NCBI RefSeq assembly: GCF_007752345.1
Contig: NZ_CP036299.1
Location: forward strand, 3,807,501-3,871,500
DNA length: 64,000 bases
Source: Planctopirus ephydatiae
GTDB lineage: Bacteria; Planctomycetota; Planctomycetia; Planctomycetales; Planctomycetaceae
Direction of reading: 5' to 3'
In this document: piece by piece, positions 9,040 through 18,800 of the stretch
Layout: each line of letters opens with the position of its first letter
Numbering within the stretch: the stretch's first letter is position 1
Notes under the pieces: model-generated
The model's database searches: none
Seen by the model: only the letters and a program-made list of their open reading frames with translations
What the model was told of the DNA's origin: nothing
Position numbers and translations under genes: made by a program

Positions 9040-10497
9040 CTAAGCGGCCTGACTCTGATTCGATACATACCCAGCGAGATCGACCAGTTCACCAATATTT
9101 CCACGCACGGGGACAGATTCGAACTTCCCGTCCTGTGCTTCAATGGTCATGGGGACTGGAGTAATCGGCCCGAGCATTGTCGAAATGACTCTGCCACTGA
9201 TTTCCGCATAGGGCTGAAGCTGGAATTTGAATCGCGATAAGAGCATGGGCATTACGGTTTTGAGTATCAGCATGCCGAGTGCGGCCCCGATACACATTCT
9301 TGGCCCGGCACCGAAAGGAAGATAAGCATAAGGACTTGGGCTGATGGTCTTCCATCGCTCTGGCTGAAATGCGTAGGGATCGACATACAGATCACTTCGA
9401 TGATGAGTCATAAACTGACTGAAAATGACTGTCTCACCCGTGCAGAGTTCCAGATTCCCGAGCTTCTGCTGGCACGTCGAGAACCTTTGGGAATAGGCCG
9501 AAGCGGGCAAGCACCGCATGCTTTCCTTAATCACACGCTCTGTCAGGTCGAGTCGATCAAGTGCTGCCCCGAGAGGAGCGGCACCTTCTAACGTTTCCAG
9601 TTCGTGATGAAGATCTGTCATGATTCGAGGATGTTGCGAAAGCAGAAAAATCGTCCAGGCAAAGGTGTGGGCGGTCGTTAGATGGGAAGCGGCAAACAAC
9701 AAGGCTGTATGGCCAATCAACTGCTCATCGGTGATGGAGCCTTCACCGTCATGAGCCGCCAGTAACATCGAGAGTGCATCATGGCTGGAGGTCTTTTTAT
9801 GGCGGCGGAGATCAATCATAGCCGCAATTTCGGCATCTAATTCGGCAGCAAAACCGAGGAGTTCATTGTAGCGCTCGGCTGTTTCCGGGCTGGAAATCAT
9901 CGCTCCAATCCCGGCTTCGTGATTCATACGAACCCATTGATCCGTCATACGGCCAATCCGGTACGCCATTTCCGGATTGTCGACACCAAACAGAATCGAC
10001 GAAGTCACACGCAGCATGAACTCGGTCATTTCGTGATTGATATCAACAGTCTGACCGGGTTCCCATTTTGAAAGCAGTTCTTCTGTCAGATTGACAATCG
10101 TCGAGGCATAGAGCGGTACCGCCCTTTTACTGAATGCGTCCATCACCAGGCGGCGATTCCGACGATGTTCTTCGCCATTCATGCTCAACAGGCCACTGGA
10201 AAGTCGGCGCTGTGGAGAGTTGCGGCCACCCCGCAAGGCAAAGAATCGGGAATGGAAGTTGACAGGATCACTCAAGACCTGGTGATTCCCCTCGGCACAA
10301 AAGACAAAACTGAGCTTCTGCCCATCACCATGCAGCGTTGCATAATCGCCCTGCTCTCGGAACAGCCTCTGCATACAGGCAATCGGATCGGCAGGGAACT
10401 CCATGAGCGTTCCGGAGGCCCGACCATCCTTGAGAGAATTGGCATGGGTCGGCACGAAATCCCCAACAACAGACCATTGTGAACGAACGTCAACCAT
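9040..10497 (-). CDS. Cytochrome P450
   Basis: Haem-thiolate mono-oxygenase of about 485 residues, no membrane anchor, so soluble. The haem-binding loop FGAGPRMCIG carries Cys400 (numbering from ATG 10497), the K-helix ExxR is ESMR (323-326), and the PERF-type segment reads FQPERW. The I-helix reads AASHLTT (269-275): the usual acidic residue before Thr is Leu and the usual Gly is Ser. The start at 10497 is preferred because GGAAG lies 9 bases upstream; GTG 10554 lacks a proper site. No redox partner gene or biosynthetic cluster is adjacent, so the substrate is unknown. Confidence 0.93.
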   Translation of the reverse strand: MVDVRSQWSVVGDFVPTHANSLKDGRASGTLMEFPADPIACMQRLFREQGDYATLHGDGQKLSFVFCAEGNHQVLSDPVNFHSRFFALRGGRNSPQRRLSSGLLSMNGEEHRRNRRLVMDAFSKRAVPLYASTIVNLTEELLSKWEPGQTVDINHEMTEFMLRVTSSILFGVDNPEMAYRIGRMTDQWVRMNHEAGIGAMISSPETAERYNELLGFAAELDAEIAAMIDLRRHKKTSSHDALSMLLAAHDGEGSITDEQLIGHTALLFAASHLTTAHTFAWTIFLLSQHPRIMTDLHHELETLEGAAPLGAALDRLDLTERVIKESMRCLPASAYSQRFSTCQQKLGNLELCTGETVIFSQFMTHHRSDLYVDPYAFQPERWKTISPSPYAYLPFGAGPRMCIGAALGMLILKTVMPMLLSRFKFQLQPYAEISGRVISTMLGPITPVPMTIEAQDGKFESVPVRGNIGELVDLAGYVSNQSQAA

Positions 10498-10879
10498 GAC
10501 GTAGATCTTCCCTGAATGACTGTTCAAGAATCTGTTTCCAAGAAACGAACTCACGCCTTAACTTCGTGAAGTGTTTCTAAGAGCCACAATTCTCACGGCA
10601 ATGTCTTACTGACTTATGCTGCATCCTTACAAAGACAACTCTTCGCCACCAGCCCAGATTCGCACTGGAATCAGTTTTTTGAAACTTTGTTGCCTGCCGC
10701 GAATTTACATCTCACATTCCTGAGTTTAGTTTGGCGTTCATGACACCATTTTTTGATACGCTCCAAATGGTCGATGGTCATGGAGACTCCATAAATCTCC
10801 GAAGGCGCGCTCAAGCCAAACTGAACATTTTTGTTAACGACGGATCGAAATCCGTCCATACAGAATCGAAGGTGATTTC
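10498..10879. other. Intergenic region between P450 and symporter genes
   Basis: 382 bases between divergent genes. It must contain promoters for both, but no box pair stands out, no convincing small coding frame was found, and there is no strong hairpin. Confidence 0.35.
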
Positions 10880-12346
10880 TTGACGTCTCCCGCAGAGTCC
10901 GAGAATGCTGCCAAACCGGAACACCACTCAGAAACCGGATCCCATTGGCGGATTCTGAGTGGGTTATTGGTCGGCATTGTGGCAGGGTTGCTGCTCTACT
11001 ACGCAACACAGCTTCTGGTTCCTGCTGCTGATCGAGCCGCCCCTAACCTTTTTCAATCAAGAGTACTCTTCTGGAGCCAGGCGGCTGTCTATTGGGCCGA
11101 AGGTTTCGGTAAACTCTTTCTCCGCCTGATGTTCATGATTGTGCTCCCGCTGGTCTTCTCGGCCCTGACTCTCGCCGTTGTGGAAATTGGCGATCTGAAA
11201 AAACTGGGCAGTATGGGGCTGAGAACACTCGGATTTACAGCCATTCTTTCGATCTCAGCAGTGCTGATTGGCCTGACTCTGGTCAACACTTTCCAACCAG
11301 GCAAAGCTATCAGCGAAGAGCAGAGAATCGCACTCTCTGAGAAGTATTCGACTGACGCTGAGAAGCGAGTGAAGCAATCCCAGCAGACCAAGCCCATCCG
11401 AGACGTCCTGATTGACCTGTTTCCGGAAAATCCGCTTCAGGAAATGGTAGGAGCTGTGGATGGTTCGTCGAAAGGGGACGGCATGCTGGCCGTCATGGTG
11501 TTTGCACTCATTTGTGGCATGGCTTTTACGACCAATCCCCAACAGGCAGCAGGCTTTATCGGCTGGCTCGAAGGGCTTCAACTGGTCAGTTCGGTCGTCA
11601 TTAATTTTGCCATGAAGCTGGCTCCCGTCGGTGCAGGATGCCTCGTCTTTGCGATCACCTCGACCTTAGGTTTCGATATTCTCCGAGTGCTGGCCAGCTT
11701 TGTGCTCACAGCGCTCGCTGGTCTGGCTCTGCATCTTTTTGTGACGTATTCGATTGTGCTGATTGTCTTTGCCCGGATGTCACCCATGACATTTTTTCGA
11801 GGCTCGGCAGAAGCTTTATTGACAGCTTTCGGAACATCTTCTTCCAGCGCCACTTTACCAACGGCCATGCGAGTCGCGACCGATGACCTGGGTTTTCCTC
11901 CGCGAGTGTCGAACTTCGTGCTGACCGTTGGGGCCACAGGAAACCAAAATGGAACCGCACTCTTCGAAGGGGTCGTCGTCTTGTTTCTGGCCCAGGTGAT
12001 GGGTGTGGAACTCAGCCTGGCACAGCAGATTCAAGTCGTTATGATGTCGGTCCTTGCAGGAATTGGTACTGCGGGTGTTCCCGGCGGTTCGCTGCCTTTA
12101 ATCGTGGTGGTCATGCAATCGGTCGGCATCCCGGGCTCGGCCATTGGCATTATCATGGGCGTCGATCGAATTCTCGATATGTCCCGCACGACAGTGAACG
12201 TCGCTGGCGATCTGGTCATCGCCGCCTGTGTGACGGAATCCGAACGAAAAATAGAGGCTCGCAATCTGATCGCTTCTCAACGGCCAGAAAATCCAGCGAC
12301 AAGCGTCGCCACAACGAAGACTGAAGACGAAGCGAGCCCCTCTTAA
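10880..12346 (+). CDS. Dicarboxylate/amino acid:cation symporter (DAACS family)
   Basis: Inner-membrane Na+ or H+ coupled uptake of C4-dicarboxylates or acidic amino acids (GltP/DctA/EAAT fold). The 488-residue protein has the N-terminal spans, an extended soluble loop (about 130-185), and the transport core: the hairpin motif SSSSATLPTAMR near 316, then VGATGNQNGTALFEG where most relatives have NMDGTAL. The second hairpin region (GVPGGSLPLIVVVM) and DRILDMSRTTVNVAGD, with the substrate-binding Asp/Arg/Asn set, are intact. The start is TTG at 10880 with GAAGGTG upstream. Substrate cannot be assigned from sequence alone. Confidence 0.9.
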   Translation: MTSPAESENAAKPEHHSETGSHWRILSGLLVGIVAGLLLYYATQLLVPAADRAAPNLFQSRVLFWSQAAVYWAEGFGKLFLRLMFMIVLPLVFSALTLAVVEIGDLKKLGSMGLRTLGFTAILSISAVLIGLTLVNTFQPGKAISEEQRIALSEKYSTDAEKRVKQSQQTKPIRDVLIDLFPENPLQEMVGAVDGSSKGDGMLAVMVFALICGMAFTTNPQQAAGFIGWLEGLQLVSSVVINFAMKLAPVGAGCLVFAITSTLGFDILRVLASFVLTALAGLALHLFVTYSIVLIVFARMSPMTFFRGSAEALLTAFGTSSSSATLPTAMRVATDDLGFPPRVSNFVLTVGATGNQNGTALFEGVVVLFLAQVMGVELSLAQQIQVVMMSVLAGIGTAGVPGGSLPLIVVVMQSVGIPGSAIGIIMGVDRILDMSRTTVNVAGDLVIAACVTESERKIEARNLIASQRPENPATSVATTKTEDEASPS

Positions 12347-12477
12347 GCCTGCAAGCTGGGCAGCCAGACCATCAAAAGTTAGACTCTAGGGAAGTCTACA
12401 CATTATGAGGACTCGAACTGACTGTGAGTCGATCGAGTTGTTCATCGAGTGATCGACATCTGCGAGAGGCAAATTGG

Positions 12478-14499
12478 ATGCTGGTGAATCTGGATTGGCT
12501 CAAAGACTACGTGAATATCAGCCTTTCACCTGAAGAACTCGGGGATCGCCTGACACATGCCGGGCTCAACCTCGAGTTTATTGAGCAGCGAGATTCGCAG
12601 ACGGTGATCGATCTGGAAGTCACCAGCAATCGACCCGATTGCCTCGGACACCTGGGTGTGGCTCGCGAAATTGCAGCCATTACCAAGCAAGGGATGTGCC
12701 AGCCCGAAATCAAGCTGCAAGAATGTGCTGATAAAGCCACCGACCATATTCAAGTCTCGATCGAGGACAAACAGTTTTGCCCCGTCTATGTCGCCCGTGT
12801 GATTCGCGGAGTCAAAGTCGGGCCCAGTCCCGCATGGCTGGTTGATCGTTTGAAAAGTCTCGGGATCGCCACCATCAACAACGTGGTCGATGCCACGAAC
12901 TATGTGATGTTCGAGTGTGCCCAGCCTTTGCATGCCTTCGATTTCCAAAAACTGGCTGGTTCACAAGTGACAGTCCGCAAGGCTCGCGTTGGTGAAACGA
13001 TTAAAGCCATTGATCAGCGCGAGTACCGACTGACTTCCACAATGGGTGTGATTGCCGACCAGCGAGGCCCCGTCGCTGTGGCAGGAGTCATGGGTGGCTT
13101 TGAGAGCGAAATATCTCACGAAACGACGACAATTCTGCTGGAATCCGCCAGTTTCAACTCTTTAAGCGTGCGAAACACCTCTCGTTCTCTCGAACTCTTC
13201 AGTCCCTCGTCCTATCGATTTGAAAGAGCACTTGATCAGCATGGGGTCGCCTGGGCGAATGCGCGCTGTGCCTCGCTGATCCAGGAACTGGCTGGTGGCG
13301 AAGTTCTTTCTGGAGAGGTCATTGCGGGTGAACTTGCTCCTGCATTTGGAAAGCCGATTGAGCTGAGATTTTCCCGCATTCCAGAAATTTTAGGGATCGA
13401 AGTCCCATCCACGGAAGTTTCGCAAATTCTGCAGCTTCTGGGTTGCCGGATCAGTTCCAGTACGCCCCTTACAATGACTGTGCTCGCGCCGTCGTTCCGC
13501 CGGGATCTGGTTCGAGAAATCGATCTGATTGAAGAAGTCGCCCGGATTCACGGGTACGAGAACATTCCGGAAAATGTGCCTGTGCCCCTGTGCTCCAGCC
13601 GCAAAACAACAGCAGATCGAGTGGCAGAGAAGGTTCGTCAGACATTGGTGGGGTCTGGTTTTTTTGAAGCCATGACGGTGGCCTTTACCAGCGAATCTCA
13701 GCAGAACTGGTTTGCTCCCCGGAGTGTGACAACCTCGTTAATGGTCGATCACTCGCGGCGGCGAAACGAGAATTTATTGCGGCAAAGCCTCGTCCCCTCG
13801 CTCCTCAACGTCCGGCGGGAGAACATCCGCCGTGGAAATCATGACGCGCATCTCTTCGAAATTGCCCGTGTCTATCTGGGAAGCGAAATCACCGCGGATT
13901 GTGCTCAGCAACCCGCGATTTTAGGCTGTGTCAGTGGTCTGCCATTTCTGGATCTCAAGGGGATTCTGGCAGCAGTCGCTATGGCCTGCCGATCAGATAT
14001 TCGCCTGGAGACAACCGAATCATCACTTGAGTCATTTGCTCCCTATCGGGGTGCTGAACTGTGGCTGAATGGAAAGCGATGGGGTTGGTGCGGAGAACTG
14101 CACCCGGAAATTGTCCAGCACGCAGGTTTGAAAGATCAGGTGACTGTTGCAGAAGTCGATATGGCACTTTTGGAGGCACTGTTTCAGGCAGCTCCGCAGT
14201 TCCGTCCGATCCCACAGTATCAGTCAATGATTCGCGATCTGAATTTCTCGCTGGCCGAAGAAGTTCAATGGAATGATCTTGAAAAGACCATCCAGCTTGC
14301 GGCAGGGCCACTGTTGGAAGCAGTCCGCTTCAGTGGTCAATACCGTGGTAAACAACTGGGCGAAGGACAAAAGTCCTACCTGGCAACACTGGTCTATCGC
14401 TCTTACGAACGGACATTGACCAGTGAAGAGGTCGATGAAATCCAGAAGAACGTGATGAATTCCTGCCTGGAGCACCACGGTGCTGTCGTTCGCTCTTAA
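12478..14499 (+). CDS. pheT: Phenylalanine-tRNA ligase beta subunit, short form without OB domain
   Basis: PheT pairs with PheS to charge tRNA-Phe. ATG 12478 is chosen because GAGAGG lies 8 bases upstream and homologues begin MLVNLDWLKDYV; a GTG at 12424 would add 18 non-conserved residues. The protein is 673 residues against about 800 in most bacteria. The B1 start is present, but the sequence passes from residue ~35 straight to LEVTSNRPDCLGHLGVAREI, so the EMAP/tRNA-binding OB domain is absent. B3/B4 (editing region), B5 (RDLVREIDLIEEVARIHGY) and the C-terminal FDX-ACB domain (IRDLNFSLAEEVQWNDLE) are all present. No pheS is adjacent. Confidence 0.96.
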   Translation: MLVNLDWLKDYVNISLSPEELGDRLTHAGLNLEFIEQRDSQTVIDLEVTSNRPDCLGHLGVAREIAAITKQGMCQPEIKLQECADKATDHIQVSIEDKQFCPVYVARVIRGVKVGPSPAWLVDRLKSLGIATINNVVDATNYVMFECAQPLHAFDFQKLAGSQVTVRKARVGETIKAIDQREYRLTSTMGVIADQRGPVAVAGVMGGFESEISHETTTILLESASFNSLSVRNTSRSLELFSPSSYRFERALDQHGVAWANARCASLIQELAGGEVLSGEVIAGELAPAFGKPIELRFSRIPEILGIEVPSTEVSQILQLLGCRISSSTPLTMTVLAPSFRRDLVREIDLIEEVARIHGYENIPENVPVPLCSSRKTTADRVAEKVRQTLVGSGFFEAMTVAFTSESQQNWFAPRSVTTSLMVDHSRRRNENLLRQSLVPSLLNVRRENIRRGNHDAHLFEIARVYLGSEITADCAQQPAILGCVSGLPFLDLKGILAAVAMACRSDIRLETTESSLESFAPYRGAELWLNGKRWGWCGELHPEIVQHAGLKDQVTVAEVDMALLEALFQAAPQFRPIPQYQSMIRDLNFSLAEEVQWNDLEKTIQLAAGPLLEAVRFSGQYRGKQLGEGQKSYLATLVYRSYERTLTSEEVDEIQKNVMNSCLEHHGAVVRS

Positions 14500-14521
14500 A
14501 CAGGATTCTCGCCTGACGAGA

Positions 14522-14554
14522 GGCCACGATTTCCAAGTGAAATCGTGGCCTTTT
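14522..14554 (+). terminator. Rho-independent terminator of pheT
   Basis: Perfect 12-bp stem (GGCCACGATTTC at 14522-14533 with 14539-14550), 5-base loop, then TTTT. It lies between pheT and the converging lipoprotein gene. Confidence 0.9.
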
Positions 14555-14562
14555 CCATAGAT

Positions 14563-15375
14563 CTAAAAGGCATTCGACTGTGGTGCTGCTGGTTTACCAC
14601 CAGCACGTGGCTTTTCACCAGTCAGGGCCATCGTTTCCAGCATGAGCGGTATTCCTTTGCCGAGGAAGATATTGGCATCCGAATCCGCAGGTGTCGCCAC
14701 AATCACAGCCACCTGAACGTCCTGCTGCTGAATCAGGTACACATCAAACAGGTACTGAACACCATCAATTGGCTGGCTGGGCCTGAGGTTGATGACGGTA
14801 AAGTTTTTCTCGGGCTGATAGCCCTGCACCTTCGGATACTTTTCCTGAAGTGCACGCCTTTGATCTTCCGGAATCGATAATGACTGCCAGAATCGATCCA
14901 GAAAACTCTGCGAAAATTCAGGGGCTTTTGCTATTTGATTGGCCTGTGAAAACATCGAGTAATTGCTGATCACATAGATGTAGGCTTTGCGTTCAGCAGC
15001 AGCCCCATTCACGGTGGCATTCACTTTTGTCTGCCAGGCACCGATCAATCCTGGAAATTCAAAGTTCATGTAATCCGGTTGTCGATGATCAATCACGACG
15101 GGTGCAGGTTTGCCCTCTTCGGCCTTAGGGACTTGTGGTTTCGGCATGAGTTGAAACTGTTTGGGAACCCTGAGCTCAATGCCGGAATCACGCCAGAGAG
15201 GCCCGAGGTTCTGATCGAGAATTTCCAGGTAACGGAAATACTTGGCGGTTTCTTCCACTCGATTTTCATAAGCGGCCGCACCACAGCCCGAAATGGTGAG
15301 TAATAAAGCTCCCAGGTATCCCAGAAGCCAGAAATGGCAACGGCTGTCTGAGACAGACTGATCCGACAAATTCAT
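14563..15375 (-). CDS. Lipoprotein of unknown function
   Basis: About 270 residues. The start at 15375 follows GGGAACGAG; the annotated upstream extension to 15414 is less likely. A signal peptide (WLLGYLGALLLTISGC) ends with a lipobox ISGC, so the product is probably lipidated by Lgt. The mature protein has a region with FPGLIGAWQTKVNATVNG and an aromatic-rich middle, and ends in a Gly/Pro/Ala tail. No family was recognised. It is the last gene of the minus-strand signalling block, 313 bases after the response regulator. Confidence 0.75.
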   Translation of the reverse strand: MNLSDQSVSDSRCHFWLLGYLGALLLTISGCGAAAYENRVEETAKYFRYLEILDQNLGPLWRDSGIELRVPKQFQLMPKPQVPKAEEGKPAPVVIDHRQPDYMNFEFPGLIGAWQTKVNATVNGAAAERKAYIYVISNYSMFSQANQIAKAPEFSQSFLDRFWQSLSIPEDQRRALQEKYPKVQGYQPEKNFTVINLRPSQPIDGVQYLFDVYLIQQQDVQVAVIVATPADSDANIFLGKGIPLMLETMALTGEKPRAGGKPAAPQSNAF

Positions 15376-15688
15376 GCTCGTTCCCACGATTTGAACCATA
15401 CTACAAGAAGTCATTTTGGGTGATCCGTCCGTTTCGAAAGATCACACATGGTTACCGTCGCTCTGCGATTCCACTCTGGCCAGCAGAAATGCCTGAAGAC
15501 CACGGCGTATCGTATGCGAAAGCCAGCCTGCGATGGTAATGAAATTCATCGGGGAAAGGGAGTTGAGCGATGCAGCGTGGCTGATTAAGCCTATCGAAAG
15601 ATGTGCATGATCGCCCACAGGCGACAGGACATGAAGGTGCCCAGCCAGTCCACACGATCATCTCGCGTGGGATTCAGGGCTGGCTATA

Positions 15689-16510
15689 TTATTCCCAGTT
15701 ATCGATCAGATCGCGAAGCAGCGTTTCTCGATTCTGGTCTTCAGCAGCCGGCTTTGCAGAAGCGACAACGGCACCCGATTGTTCACCAGATCGAGTCGCT
15801 GCTCCCACCTCTGAATGAGCAGTGACCAGAGCCGGGGCCCCGCTGGTTACCTCAGGTCGTGAAGCCTGAGATTCAGACATTCGAGCTGTGACACCGAAGG
15901 CCTCGCGATGATTGGGAGGGGGAACTGTTCGCGAATTGACCGCTGTCTGCGTCGCTGGTGGTGCAACTGCAGATGGTGGAGAAACCGGGATATTCGACGC
16001 ATGAGAGACAGGTGTGATTGGCCTCTGGGTAGCAAAGCCAGTGGCCGGAGAGGCTGTCGTCGAGCGGGAAACACCCAGAGCAGCCGCAGCTTGGGCTTCG
16101 ACTCTCTGCATGACCATTTTTCGCCGCGGATCGAGCCTGGCCAGCTTGTTGAAAAGATCTTCTTTAGAAAAACTGGTTTTGACGATGTAATCCTGTGCTC
16201 CGGCCTGTATCGCTGCCATCACCGTATCGCGCGTACTATCCGAAGTCAGCATGACCAGTGAGACATGGGACAGGCTGGGGTGCCCTCGGAAATGCTTGAG
16301 CGTTTTGATTCCATCCCAACCGGGCATCTGGACATCGATCAGGACAATATCAGGTGGATGTTCGGCAGCCTTATAGAAACCTTCGGCCCCATCAGCTGCC
16401 ACAGCCACGAAATACTCTTTGCGAAGTAAAGTCGTAATCAGGCTGCGAAACAGCGGATCGTCATCGATCACCAGAACGCGCGGGCGGTCGTTCGATGGGA
16501 GCTCATTCAT
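15689..16510 (-). CDS. Response regulator: receiver domain with a disordered tail, no output domain
   Basis: About 273 residues from ATG 16510. The receiver domain (about residues 10-130) has all key positions: the acidic pair in [10 protein letters not shown], the phospho-acceptor Asp in [13 protein letters not shown], the Thr in [10 protein letters not shown], and the Lys in [12 protein letters not shown]. After a short helix ([20 protein letters not shown]) comes a 130-residue Ala/Pro/Ser/Thr-rich stretch without a DNA-binding or enzyme domain, ending [12 protein letters not shown]. It therefore probably signals through protein contacts. No histidine kinase gene is adjacent. Upstream on the same strand are the FHA-cyclase and the Hanks kinase. 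Confidence 0.88.
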   Translation of the reverse strand: MNELPSNDRPRVLVIDDDPLFRSLITTLLRKEYFVAVAADGAEGFYKAAEHPPDIVLIDVQMPGWDGIKTLKHFRGHPSLSHVSLVMLTSDSTRDTVMAAIQAGAQDYIVKTSFSKEDLFNKLARLDPRRKMVMQRVEAQAAAALGVSRSTTASPATGFATQRPITPVSHASNIPVSPPSAVAPPATQTAVNSRTVPPPNHREAFGVTARMSESQASRPEVTSGAPALVTAHSEVGAATRSGEQSGAVVASAKPAAEDQNRETLLRDLIDNWE

Positions 16511-16638
16511 CGAAAGCAATACACCCAAAAAATGATGGAATGAGGAAGTTAAAATCAATTCGAATGGCTATCAGTCTGGAGTATCACCCATGATGACAGA
16601 CACTCGGCACGACAGGATCAGGAAGTAGTTGTGTAATC

Positions 16639-16785
16639 CTACAACACGAACGGCCAGCGTCCGGCCTTGAGTTGACTTTTTTCCACAATTCCCTGGATGT
16701 CTTCGCGGTGCAACATCGCCAGTTGACGATCTGTATCGATTCTGCTGGCCAGTCCGGTGGTCCCCAGTATAGGTGACTTAAACAA
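16639..16785 (-). CDS. Possible 48-residue small protein
   Basis: A minus-strand frame from TTG 16785 to a TAG at 16639 lies between the response-regulator and cyclase genes. Its middle (ASRIDTDRQLAMLHREDIQG) has a protein-like, helix-favouring composition, unlike the other frames here. There is no good ribosome-binding site for the TTG; an internal ATG would give 25 residues. It may be a real small protein or the remnant of a longer gene. Confidence 0.3.
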   Translation of the reverse strand: MFKSPILGTTGLASRIDTDRQLAMLHREDIQGIVEKSQLKAGRWPFVL

Positions 16786-16889
16786 AATTCAGATTCATGA
16801 CAAATCACTAAAAAGTTGAGCCGAGCCTCAATCGCAGAATGGCTGAGCGAGCGTGCAGACAACAATCAACGACAAAGTCTTTTAACTCA

Positions 16890-18686
16890 TCACTTTCCGG
16901 GGAACCGAATGGTTCCATCCCAATCTTTGGGAGGTTGACGATTATTCATCGCGATCTGATGAATCAGAAAATCCTGTGCCCGGTCACTGCTGGGCATGGA
17001 ATGCAGGCACCGGTACGCTTCCTCCCAATCCCCTTCGATAAACTTTTCGACCCCGAGTTCGTAAGTCTGAATCTGGCTATCAGAAAGGAGTGGATAATCC
17101 TTTTCTCCGGGTAAAAGCTCGTGGACGACCACAGGTCGATCCATGCCATATGGCAAAACACGGGCCAGCTTGCGCAGCCGCCCGATTTCCGGAGGTAATC
17201 GTTGTCTGATCAGTTGTGCTGTGGCATCGTCGAGCAAAATCGGAACTCTGAGCTGTTTCGTCAGACCTTCGAGCCGGCTGGCCAGATTGACCACGGGCCC
17301 GAAAACGGTCACTTTCACCTGTTCGAGTGTCCCGATTTTTCCCGCCACCGCCCGCCCATGAGCCAGGCCAATTCCCATGGCGAAGTCTGAGAGCGGGTGG
17401 TCTTTTCGGCCCCGTTTACTGTCAAATTCGCAGCGAATGGCCAGTGCGGCCCGGCAGGCATTCACAGCCAGATCGGTCGACGGGAATGGCCATCCCCAAA
17501 ATCCCAAGGTGGCATCTCCCTGAAAATCACCCGTCACTCCGCCATGCGAAAGAATCTGCTGTGTCATCACTCCTAAAGCACGACTGACACGATCAAGTAA
17601 CCCGAGAAGATCATCACTGGCACCTTCCGCTTTTTGTGAAAAGCCCCTTAAATCACAAAACATCACCGTGACATCACATTCGCACGGTTCAAGGAGAGCT
17701 GTATCAAGATCATCGCCCAATGCTGCCAGAATCGGAGGAGCGAAAAACTGTCTCAGTCCAGATCGCTGTCGCTCCCAACGCCTCGATTTCAGAACTGCAC
17801 CAATGATCTGTGAGACAAGTTCTGTGAACTTGACGTCGGCATCGAGATGAGTGCGATCCAGATCGAATGCAGTTTCATTGACTGGTAGATTTCGCTGGCC
17901 TGCCAGATAAAACCCTGTCTTCTGCAGTGAGAGCCCTTCGACGGGAGTACAACTTGCCCAATCGAAATCCACAGTAAACGTATGATCCAATTGAGTCGTC
18001 TGCTGGGGATCCCAGACCTGGAGCACACTATGGGGCTGGCTCGAAGCCAGGGCCTCCTGCACCAGACGACGGCTGGGGCGAAACTCACCGGCCGTTTCAC
18101 GACGACGATCCCAGTGCAACAAACGCACCGTATCATCCCTTGTCAGCTCAACAATCCCTGCGGCTTCAGCATTGACAATCCCTCGCAGCAGCAGCTTACA
18201 CAACCTGACAAAAAGTTCGGCTTCTGTCCGTGCACCGGCGATGACTTCAGGCAAATGCGTCAACACTTCAATTCGATTCTCCGCATCCGGGTAACGGACT
18301 TTCTTCAGTGCTTGTGAACTGAAGTTGACTTGCGAGACAGCCGGCTCTGCGGCTGAGGGTGTGAGCCCTTGAACCGCCTCGTTCTCCTGCAGTGCGACAA
18401 CCCGCAGGATCGTACTGCCTACGACCAAACATTGACCGATCTCGACCCGGCAGACATCGATCTCCTTACCTTGAAAAAAAACAGGATTGGTGGCTTCCGT
18501 GAGCCGACTGACAACGAGATGATCACTCTGCAGTTGGAGTGTGGCCTGCTTCCGAGAAACATAAGGATCATGCGGGATGGATATGTCACATGCCGGAGCC
18601 CGCCCAACAGTCAGCGGCCTGTTCGCCAGCAAAGGGAATCGCCCCCACAGGTGACCCTCAGCATTCGTTGCGATGACTTCGTACAT
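16890..18686 (-). CDS. FHA-GAF-class III nucleotidyl cyclase
   Basis: 598 residues from ATG 18686, which has GAGGG just upstream. Order of domains: FHA domain (about 1-100; LTVGRAPACDISIP and YVSRKQA), which in the family binds phosphothreonine; a GAF-like domain (about 130-310); and a class III cyclase catalytic domain (about 340-530). The two metal Asp are visible in VMFCDLRGFS and FQGDATLGFWG, and the transition-state Asn and Arg in VVNLASRLE. The purine-selecting Lys and Asp of adenylate cyclases are replaced (GDFQGD; FGPVVN), so product identity is open. The C terminus ends PPKDWDGTIRFPGK, typical of soluble cyclases. It follows the Hanks kinase gene by 114 bases on the same strand. Confidence 0.88.
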   Translation of the reverse strand: MYEVIATNAEGHLWGRFPLLANRPLTVGRAPACDISIPHDPYVSRKQATLQLQSDHLVVSRLTEATNPVFFQGKEIDVCRVEIGQCLVVGSTILRVVALQENEAVQGLTPSAAEPAVSQVNFSSQALKKVRYPDAENRIEVLTHLPEVIAGARTEAELFVRLCKLLLRGIVNAEAAGIVELTRDDTVRLLHWDRRRETAGEFRPSRRLVQEALASSQPHSVLQVWDPQQTTQLDHTFTVDFDWASCTPVEGLSLQKTGFYLAGQRNLPVNETAFDLDRTHLDADVKFTELVSQIIGAVLKSRRWERQRSGLRQFFAPPILAALGDDLDTALLEPCECDVTVMFCDLRGFSQKAEGASDDLLGLLDRVSRALGVMTQQILSHGGVTGDFQGDATLGFWGWPFPSTDLAVNACRAALAIRCEFDSKRGRKDHPLSDFAMGIGLAHGRAVAGKIGTLEQVKVTVFGPVVNLASRLEGLTKQLRVPILLDDATAQLIRQRLPPEIGRLRKLARVLPYGMDRPVVVHELLPGEKDYPLLSDSQIQTYELGVEKFIEGDWEEAYRCLHSMPSSDRAQDFLIHQIAMNNRQPPKDWDGTIRFPGK

Positions 18687-18800
18687 CCCTGCCCTCAAAT
18701 CTAACTCAGCCTCAACTTGCCACCCTCGCCTGCACCAACTCCATCAACCTCAGACAACAATTCGCGGATAGACCGCAATGAGTTTCAATTGGAATTGGCG

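Noticed and set aside
15452-15661. 69-codon minus-strand frame between lipoprotein and response regulator
   Set aside because: No ribosome-binding site, no conserved features.
16621-16665. GGCC-rich hairpins near the response-regulator upstream region
   Set aside because: Stems are only 4-5 bp and overlap the possible small frame.
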